Source: Nilaparvata lugens (lineage: Eukaryota > Arthropoda > Insecta > Hemiptera > Delphacidae). From it: a stretch of 64,000 bases of DNA. Each line of letters opens with the position of its first letter. Within the stretch, counting starts at the first letter, position 1. The position numbers and the translations under genes are program-made. The DNA is taken from NCBI RefSeq assembly GCF_014356525.2, contig NC_052504.1:62424086-62488085 (forward strand), read 5' to 3'. Below are positions 55,954 to 64,000 of this stretch, in pieces. A model generated the notes under the pieces. That model ran no database searches. It was not told the origin of the DNA and was given only the letters and a program-made list of their open reading frames with translations.

Positions 55954-56663
55954 TCAAACAATGTTTTCATAATAACCAGAAACATCTTCATGTATCAGAT
56001 GGCTATGTAATAAACTGCAGGAAGTTGTCTCCTGCCTACACCTTTTTATGTCCACAGAAAGCCCATTAAAAAACGTTGGTGCTAGAAAAGTGGAGAATTT
56101 TTTGAAAATTGTAAGGTTAGGCTTAGGGACTTTTTTTTGATTCCTCCCAACCATGCGCATAATCAGCTGCATTTCGCCACTCCTATCAAAAAATAGCTTT
56201 AGGGTTTTATGAATATATATATACGTTCCTGATAGGCAGTATTCTGAGCTCTTTGAAAATTGGTGCAGAGTGATCATATCTCGTTTTGTGAGACATCATT
56301 CTCATAAATGATTTTTGTAGAATAATTAACGGATGTGAAGCAGCCATATATGTTCCCCCCAAATTTCCAAGTCATATTCAAATTGGAATTTATGTGAGCG
56401 AAGTAGAGCTTTCTCATTAATTCTGAATTGCACACAGTTCTCAGAAGATGAAATATTCGAATATATTTCAACAGTTCCGTTCCTTTCATATATAGGCTAT
56501 CCTATGTGTTCTCTCCAAATGATTCTACTATTCACCCAAACTCCAAGGTACTTGATGCACTTGATCTGCTCTAGAGGGGTGGGCAAGGGAACATTTGATT
56601 TTATTATATTTGAGTGGGGAAGGAAATTGCACATCTTTCCGTAGTAAATAAATTTCATGATTC
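55954..56663 (-). pseudogene. Decayed LINE reverse transcriptase C-terminus
   Basis: The minus strand encodes, in changing frames, KFIYYGKMCNFLPHSN, EQIKCIKYLGVWVNSRIIW (RT motif E, KYLGV), REHI, then KLYFAHINSNLN, QKSFMRMMSHKTRYDHSAPI and FKELRILPIRN, and finally FLAPTFFNGLSVDIK near the end. This is the order of RT motif E, thumb and C-terminal tail in Jockey/CR1-group proteins. At least three frameshifts or stops. The catalytic RT motifs are absent; 5' truncation near 56663. Confidence 0.75.
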
Positions 56664-58983
56664 ACCAAATAAAGTCAAATGTGACATGAGATACATTGAC
56701 TTCTTGGTGGTACGAGGTTCGCCGGGTAAGCTAGTTATAAATAAACCAGCGCAATTGATTGATTCATACATTTTCCATTGATTCTTATAACCCACGACCT
56801 TATTATGATGGATGGAAAATAATTTCGGCATGACCATTCTTCTATGAATTTTGGACAGGGTTCCAAAAAAAGTTTTTTATTCACTAGTCTGAACAATTTG
56901 AATTGAAATCTATGTTGGAATCATATTGTGTGGAATATTTATCATAGCAGTACATAAATAAATTATATTTAATAACTCTTTACACATAATAATATATATT
57001 ATGCTATTTTGTTTTGGAGCACTGTATGCCCCAGTATACCCCAAATGTTACTGGAAAGTGAGTTTAACCTTCTAGAATCAGACTATAATACACAATCCTC
57101 CTCACTCTATTATGAACACATTCTTCTATAGAATGTTAAATTTAATACTCATTACATACTCAGAGAGTATATGATGCAATTCATTATATACTTTATTCTA
57201 TACAATATATATCCTTTACTCTTCTCATAATAGCCAAGTATGGGGAAATATTCTGCAATCACCACTTTATTTGACCCAATTATCAAGTTTCATGACTGAT
57301 GACTATGTTTTCGAAGTAATAGAACCTAGTAACGTCTCTCCCATAATCCTATGATAATTATTGTCAATTTCGTAACCATTATCGTCGTAAACATGATATT
57401 GTAATGACACATGCAGGCTGTACATCATGATCATGATCGATTTATGAGCCTTCATTAATGCCACTAAACATGGAACTCTGATCCTAAAACGCTGTCGATA
57501 ATGGTATGACCATAAATTACGCTATTGATGGAGGAGCATCGTATCAAGCAACTTGTCTTTTAACTCTATGACTAGAGTGGTTGAAATGAGCATAGAACTT
57601 CTTTGTTGGAATAAATAAACGCTTCCCGGGATCCGTTGCATTGAGTTAATAATATAATATGCAAATTAAAATTTACTTTGGATATTTTTAAGATACCCCT
57701 ATTCAATAGGGGAATTGGGAACAATTCAAAGGGCCATGTAAATATAAATTTAAAATACTGAAATTCTCAATATTGTTTGATCACAGAAAAAATGCCTCAA
57801 TTCTAATAAGTTTAACTTATCAGAGGATTAAAATTATTAGCAAAAATTGTTTCCTCTGCAAAAATTACAGTAGGTGATGAGTAATCTGATAATTATCAAT
57901 ATATCATTCATTTGATAACAATACTTGAATTTATTCCTATAAATTATTATTATTTATATTTATATTACTGTACCAACCCTATTTGAGTAATCTCAAATAA
58001 GACTGCCTAACAAGTAGGAAGCAATGCTGGTCATGAGGGCCAGTGAATATTTTGGCAATCCTGGTTGAATAAAATTTAAGCCAAGTCCGATTGAATCTTA
58101 TATTTTCAAAATTAAATCAATTTCATTCTGAAGTTACAAAATAACAATTTTACAAGTTTTGATTATTAAATCTATGTTAGTACCCGGTAGGCCTACAACT
58201 GAAGCTTCAGTGTAATGTGGAATCGTAGATAAGCGACGATTATCGAAGTTTGAAAACTCATAAAATTCGATGGACTTGGTTGAATTAGAAGCCGAATTGT
58301 AAAACAAGTGTTCTGCTTACCCCACTTCGAATTGTAAATGGAAATTAACCTTCATACTGTACTTGAATTCCAAAAATTGGTTGAATTTGCTTGAGCTTAT
58401 GGAAAATGTTTAGTCTCCTTCATCCAGTATTTATCCTGGTATTATATTTGTCCGGTCATTCAAAATTAATGGTAAAATAAAAAAAACCCACTGGGGTTAT
58501 TCAAATATAAAATTCAATCAGGCATTGTAGATTTACATTTATGCTACTTTAGCATAATTTAAAAGAAAAATTTGTAGTAAAATTTAGATATTTCATATTC
58601 AAATTACATGCTACATTTTGAGATGCCACAGCTAGGCCTTTTAGAACAAGAAAAAAAGAAATCCCTGGCTGGCCAACCGACAAAGCTTCGTCCAGTTGTA
58701 CCAATCCAACAAATCAAAATTATTACTAGAAATTTTAATAAATGGATATTCAAAGTTATGTCCAAATAAGGAGAAAATAAAATAAATAAAATAAAATTAA
58801 GTAATTTATAAATTTTGGTACAAACCTCCACACTGGGGGTTTTAATTTATGAACCAAATTGTACCAGAAATTTATTCAAGATAGAAGTTAAATAAATAGA
58901 AAAGGAGAGTAATTGGTCGGCCGCCCAAAGAAAATGGAAAGTAGAGGGAAGAGAAAGAGAAAGAAGAGAGATCATTGTCAATT
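56664..58983. other. Unassigned AT-rich DNA
   Basis: No ORF over 75 codons and no recognisable element. Small ORFs at 56655-56837 and 58604-58831 (minus) are not supported by any motif. Confidence 0.5.
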
Positions 58984-59192
58984 GTGTGTGTGTGTGTGTG
59001 TGTGGGTGTGTGTGTGTGGTGTGTGTGTGTGTGTGGTGTGTGTGTGTGGGTGTGTGTGTGTGGTGTGTGTGTGTGTGTGTGTGGTGTGTGTGTGTGTGTG
59101 TGGGTGTGTGTGTGTGTGTGTGTGTGGTGTGTGTGGTGGTGTGTGGTGTGTGTGTGGTGTGTGTTGTGTGTGTGTGTGTGTGTGTGGTGTGT

Positions 59193-59291
<99 letters not shown>

Positions 59292-59330
59292 TGTGTGGTG
59301 TGTGTGTGTGTGTGGTGTGTGTGTGTGGTG

Positions 59331-59398
<68 letters not shown>

Positions 59399-59428
59399 GT
59401 GTGTGTGTGTGTGTGTGTGTGTTGTGTT
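58984..59428. repeat. (GT)n array with GGT interruptions, 445 bp
   Basis: Continuous (GT)n on the plus strand is broken by single extra G residues at irregular intervals. The 150-220 codon Cys/Val and Thr/His ORFs in all frames are artefacts of the repeat. Confidence 0.97.
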
Positions 59429-59439
59429 TATGAGTGTAT

Positions 59440-59830
59440 GTGCGTCTGTGTACACGATATCTCATCTCCCAATTAACGGAATGATTTGAAATTTGGAACG
59501 TAAGGTCCTCACAATATAAGGATCCGACACGAACAATTTCGATCAAATGCGATTCAAGATGGCGGCTAAAATGGCGAAAATGTTGTCAAAAACAGGGTTT
59601 TTCGCGATTTTCTCGAAAACGGCTCCAACGATTTTGATTAAAGTTATACCTGAAATAGTCATCGATAAGCTCTATCAACTGCTACAAGTCCCATATCTGT
59701 AAAAATTTCAGGAGTTCCGCCTCATCTATGCAGAGTTTGATTTTAGATTTTTAATTATCAAGCTTCAGATACAATTTAAACGAAAAATTTCGAGTGGAAT
59801 AGATTGAGCATGAGAATCTATACAATTAAT
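59440..59830. repeat. Dispersed repeat attached to the (GT)n array
   Basis: The block with ATCTCATCTCCCAATTAACG, AAGATGGCGGCTAAAATGG and TCTCGAAAACGGCTCCAACG is one I remember following (GT)n or GTATG tracts in many planthopper sequences. A short TTTCGAGTGGAATAGATTGA at the right end also matches the centre of the foldback at 28740-28760. No ORF. Confidence 0.5.
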
Positions 59831-60901
59831 GTTCTGTAACATTTTCACCTAAAATTAAAAATAAACTCGAAAATCAAGAAAATGTGATTATCCAATTGCA
59901 AACTATTGGCAACTGTTGATTCTATTAAATGATTCACTATGAAGAGATAGCAGACCTCGTGTGTCTCCAGCGTTATTACCCTGTCACCAGCTGGCTCTAA
60001 TCTTTGAATAGTAGACTTGAGATGCGCGGGAACACTACCGTAGCGTCAGGTGATCAATTTTCATAACGGCAAGGAAAGTTGTGTGAGTGCGCCACACCAG
60101 ATTTTTTCTTCCAATGTTAGGAAACGTAATGAGTATGGTGACACTATCGATGGGTTCTAGAGTTTTGAAAAATGTTTAATAAAAACATCCTTGAGTCGAG
60201 TCTAAACTAATTCCTCGCAATCGAAATATTTCCAATTTACTTACTTCATTATCCTTCATTGCTAGAGAAGACGTAGAGAATCCTAAGAATCAAATGGAAA
60301 TGAGAAACAAGCTGTAAATGGCAATTTGAGTCTGTTAGTTTCATCAGCTTCAATTTCAGAGTACAGCTCTTGCAGTTTAGCATTCAGTGAAATGTTTCTT
60401 AGATCACAAGCTCTCATCTAACTAATCCATTACTGTTTGAAACCACAAGTCTCCAGAAGATCGTGGTTTGAATGATCTCCATCATATTCTAGAGTTGTAT
60501 GTTACCATGTTGAATGGAGAATACTCTAGTATTATCTCTTGAATTCTTAAACTCCATCATCTTACTTAACCCTATGAAGTAGACTTCTATCATCAAACTG
60601 ACATCAGTCATTTATTCTTATGATATCATAAGTTATTTCTCTATTAGTGAATTAGATCTATGTTTATAAAAGCAAGTGAGAAAGATTGATACTATTCTCA
60701 CTCGTATAATTGAGCTTTGTTTCTGTACAGAAAAGTTTTCTTTGTACTATCGAAGAACAATCTTTCGCTTATTATAATGTTCTTCTTTTTCTTAGAGGTA
60801 TACATTGTCAATTTATTGAGGATTTTGACTCTCTGCTAGTACATTTATTTTTTGAAGAGAATATGAGCTGAGTAATTACTATTGCAATTTAAAATAAGAT
60901 A
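59831..60901. other. Unassigned DNA
   Basis: No ORF above 60 codons. No motif recognised. Confidence 0.5.
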
Positions 60902-62097
60902 ATAGATGGAAAAGATTGGAAAATTAAATCATTCCGAGTTTTATAACTGAATTTTCATCATATTCACCAAATTCCGTCGAATCACTTCATTAACGTTGTT
61001 TCTGATATTTGAAGCGATAATTTTGCACCAAACGGGACTCAATCGTCCATGTATCGCGAGCAATTCAAACAGTGACGAAGCTATTGATCGACTGGAATAG
61101 CTATAATATTTGTTCAGTGTTTTTCAGATCAATGTTAATGGAAGCATTATCTCGCGTCAGTGTGTTTGAATGTGACCTGAATATCGGATAATTAGCACGC
61201 ACGAAGAAGCGTTGGAACCACTCAATATTTAGTCAGAGGGGTAGATGAGCTGTTGTTTGCATGGGAGTGCCGCCAATACGGTCATCATAAATCCACACGT
61301 CTGCTTCTATTTTCGATCAGTTTGACTTTATAACATGCAAGCTTTCCATTTACTATCACTTCCGTTCCAAGTCCCATCTCGATAACACGTTTTAAATGAT
61401 AAATGGGGATAAATTTTGATGATCGGCCTCGTTATAAACCGTAAAAGGATGCGCGTATTATTTATTATACTGTCATTTTATAGTATCAGCTCTATTCAAA
61501 GTTGTTAGCTTCATTGATCTTTGATTGTTTCACAGCTTCGAACAAATTTTCAATTTGACCATCACTAGTCCTTAGGAGTATTTCTACTTGTTTCAGTTTT
61601 TCATCAATTTGAGTAGAGCTCATCTGATTATTGAACTGGTTTCGATTATTATTGAATAATTCATTAGAAACCTTCAAACTTCCAGAGTCTGGAAGGTCTA
61701 TGATATCTCTTTGATATTTATCATGACCATATTGATATACTATCACGTATGAATGATAAGGTATTACAGTTGATTACAGTTGGCACTCACCAACCAGATA
61801 GATAGGTCTGTGAGAAATTATTGTCCATGATTCGTGTTGGAATCTTACCTGTAACAGCAAGAAATAATGGAATATCAGTAGGCTATATATCTAATGATCA
61901 TATCAAGCATCTACAACACTCATAACGAGAAGTCGCATCATGAACAACTCAGTAATTTACATGTAATTTAATCAAATTTTGCTAGCGTTTCATTTGTAAG
62001 AATCTTATTAGCGGTATGATAATTTTTTCAATTATTGTTATTTTTGTGAATCAGGAATTGGTGTTCTGTGATTTTTGTTTTACAACAGAAAAAGTTG
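60902..62097. repeat. 1196-bp tandem duplication, copy 1
   Basis: Nearly identical to 62098-63293. It contains the last two exons of an unidentified minus-strand gene plus flanking DNA. The junctions share AGATGG/ATAG-like sequence of a few bases. Confidence 0.95.
61492..61848 (-). CDS. Last two exons of an unidentified gene, copy 1
   Basis: A good 3' splice site (TTTCTTGCTGTTACAG) precedes exon A (61791-61848, 58 bp). Exon A ends at GTTG/GTGAGT; a 51-bp intron (61740-61790) ends GTGATAG; exon B (61739-61492) carries the stop. The joined frame is open and gives HESWTIISHRPIYLV from exon A running into VYQYGHDKYQRDIIDLP, then an Asn-rich stretch and the amphipathic segment TQIDEKLKQVEILLRT (possible coiled coil), ending NEANNFE. 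The 51-bp intron is short but within the insect range. Family not recognised. Upstream exons would lie to the right, possibly beyond the window (a CTA/GTAAGT 5' splice site occurs near 63977). Confidence 0.45.
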
Positions 62098-63293
62098 ATA
62101 GATGGAAAAGATTGAAAAATTAAATCATTCCGAGTTTTATAACTGAATTTTCATCATATTCACCAAATTCCGTCGAATCACTTCATTAACGTTGTTTCTG
62201 ATATTTGAAGCGATAATTTTGCACCAAACGGGACTCAATCGTCCATGTATCGCGAGCAATTCAAACAGTGACGAAGCTATTGATCGACTGGAATAGCTAT
62301 AATATTTGTTCAGTGTTTTTCAGATCAATGTTAATGGAAGCATTATCTCGCGTCAGTGTGTTTGAATGTGACCTGAATATCGGATAATTAGCACGCACGA
62401 AGAAGCGTTGGAACCACTCAATATTTAGTCAGAGGGGTAGATGAGCTGTTGTTTGCATGGGAGTGCCGCCAATACGGTCATCATAAATCCACACGTCTGC
62501 TTCTATTTTCGATCAGTTTGACTTTATAACATGCAAGCTTTCCATTTACTATCACTTCCGTTCCAAGTCCCATCTCGATAACACGTTTTAAATGATAAAT
62601 GGGGATAAATTTTGATGATCGGCCTCGTTATAAACCGTAAAAGGATGCGCGTATTATTTATTATACTGTCATTTTATAGTATCAGCTCTATTCAAAGTTG
62701 TTAGCTTCATTGATCTTTGATTGTTTCACAGCTTCGAACAAATTTCCAATTTGACCATCACTAGTCCTTAGGAGTATTTCTACTTGTTTCAGTTTTTCAT
62801 CAATTTGAGTAGAGCTCATCTGATTATTGAACTGGTTTCGATTATTATTGAATAATTCATTAGAAACCTTCAAACTTCCAGAGTCTGGAAGGTCTATGAT
62901 ATCTCTTTGATATTTATCATGACCATATTGATATACTATCACGTATGAATGATAAGGTATTACAGTTGATTACAGTTGGCACTCACCAACCAGATAGATA
63001 GGTCTGTGAGAAATTATTGTCCATGATTCGTGTTGGAATCTTACCTGTAACAGCAAGAAATAATGGAATATCAGTAGGCTATATATCTAATGATCATATC
63101 AAGCATCTACAACACTCATAACGAGAAGTCGCATCATGAACAACTCAGTAATTTACATGTAATTTAATCAAATTTTGCTAGCGTTTCATTTGTAAGAATC
63201 TTATTAGCGGTATGATAATTTTTTCAATTATTGTTATTTTTGTGAATCAGGAATTGGTGTTCTGTGATTTTTGTTTTACAACAGAAAAAGTTG
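62098..63293. repeat. 1196-bp tandem duplication, copy 2
   Basis: Second copy, differing from the first by only a few bases (for example A/G at the codon that makes Glu in copy 1 and Gly in copy 2). Confidence 0.95.
62688..63044 (-). CDS. Last two exons of an unidentified gene, copy 2
   Basis: Same structure as copy 1: exon A 62987-63044, intron 62936-62986, exon B 62688-62935 with the stop. The protein differs at one residue (DGQIGNLFEAV versus DGQIENLFEAV). Because this copy is nearer to the presumed upstream exons, it is the one more likely to be spliced into the mRNA. Copy 1 would be a spare 3' end. Confidence 0.45.
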
Positions 63294-63505
63294 ATAGAAA
63301 CACAGGGAACTCGTAGAATAGAATTGATTTAGTGATTATTTGATGAATTTGTGATTAGGGTTTAGAAAAACAGGAAGCCATTAAATGAATCAGATGAGTG
63401 AGTCAGGACCAAATAGTGGTTTGAGAAGCTTGAACTTTCCGGTCTTCCACTCCGGACCACGTGAATACGGAAATGGAATTACAGTCTGCAGCATTGTCTT
63501 CCAGT

Positions 63506-63543
63506 CCCATCCCATCCCATCCCATCCCATCCCATCCCATCCA
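63506..63543. repeat. (CCCAT)n microsatellite
   Basis: Seven to eight units of the pentanucleotide CCCAT. Confidence 0.97.
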
Positions 63544-64000
63544 TAGGTGAATGCGCCTTTATCCTTTGGAAATGGAATACATCGATCCGCTGTGTCCTCT
63601 TCTCTGGTTTGAAATTAGCTGACTGGAAATTCTCTTGGGCTCATGTCCGGTTAACGCAGTAGAAGAAGTAGGCTCAAAATGAATTATCCATGTGATCTGC
63701 AAATCTGCAATTTACAGTGAAATTGATTGGATTACTGGTGATCGAATTCAGAAGATTGGAAAATCAAACCTATTACTGCAAATTGGGCAAGGGTCGACAC
63801 AAACTTTTTTATTATTCATTGTCAACATACCATTGAATATGATATTTCAGTTACAGCTCTCTCAAGATTTTTTTCTCATCTGATTTAGGCGGACTAAACT
63901 TGTCCTACTGGATGACTAAATGAGTAATTCATCCTATAAGAATTTTTACTTTTGTTTCGGAGGAGCTTTTATTACACTTACTAGCGTTATCAATCATGTT
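63544..64000. other. Window edge, no gene called
   Basis: A 63-codon plus-strand ORF (63692-63883) has no recognisable feature. On the minus strand a possible 5' splice site (CTA/GTAAGT, near 63977) may end an exon that starts beyond the window, which would fit the exons at 62688-63044. Confidence 0.35.

Noticed and set aside
58847..59546. ORFs of 150-224 codons on both strands (Cys/Val and Thr/His repeats)
   Set aside because: They are open in all frames because of the (GT)n array; there is no unique sequence with coding character.

Overview
This window looks like AT-rich, gene-poor nuclear DNA from an insect. There are no operons or bacterial-type genes. Short GT-AG introns, CR1/Jockey-type LINEs, PIF/Harbinger-like DNA transposons, foldback elements and long microsatellites all indicate an animal genome. 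Several repeats (the GTGA/GTCA tract running into (AT)n near 4030-4139, and the block after the (GT)n array near 59440-59830) resemble sequences I remember as very common in delphacid planthoppers. A hemipteran, plausibly a planthopper, is therefore my best guess; I could not check it.

Layout. 1-7145: foldback/MITE-like repeats (830-1505, 2770-3199, 3379-4030), then a 1.18 kb tandem duplication (4149-6468) belonging to a dispersed non-coding family with a second copy at 14818-16055. 7146-17672: mostly unassigned DNA with a 37-bp minisatellite and a GA-rich tract. 17677-19566: a 1.9 kb foldback element carrying a short exon-like ORF. 20373-21487: a 1.1 kb satellite of the 8-mer ATTTAAAC. 21803-27545: three near-identical 1.3 kb tandem copies that each contain a dead Jockey RT fragment; the third was later hit by a 5'-truncated LINE (24691-26512) with an 8-bp target duplication. 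27878-29511: a 1.63 kb foldback with TTA target duplications. 29600-30040: a decayed LINE tail. 30268-32506: nested inverted repeats.

33461-43108 is the richest part. Two long CR1/Jockey-group LINEs lie on the minus strand (33677-38393 and 38838-43070), and a small R4/Dong-like LINE tail lies on the plus strand between them. All three are bounded on both sides by (AAT)n/(TAA)n arrays, which suggests targeting of this microsatellite. In both long LINEs the endonuclease and reverse transcriptase parts of ORF2 are otherwise open but lie in different frames. The RT is in the -1 frame in each, and the switch occurs at an AAA AGG sequence only about three codons apart in the aligned proteins. This may be coincidental decay or programmed -1 frameshifting, and it is the most interesting lead here.

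43109-46745 holds the pieces of one broken minus-strand gene of a multi-copy hemipteran family, split by an inverted dimer of a Harbinger-type transposon (43426-45003) and by an unassigned 0.66 kb segment. From 46746 to the end the sequence is mostly unassigned. It contains one good orphan exon (49542-49788), a TA-flanked MITE (52687-53422), a promoter-like GC-richer block (53440-53730), a dead RT fragment (55954-56663), a (GT)n array, and a 1.2 kb tandem duplication that doubles the last two exons of an unidentified minus-strand gene (60902-63293). No complete host gene, tRNA, rRNA or CRISPR array was found.
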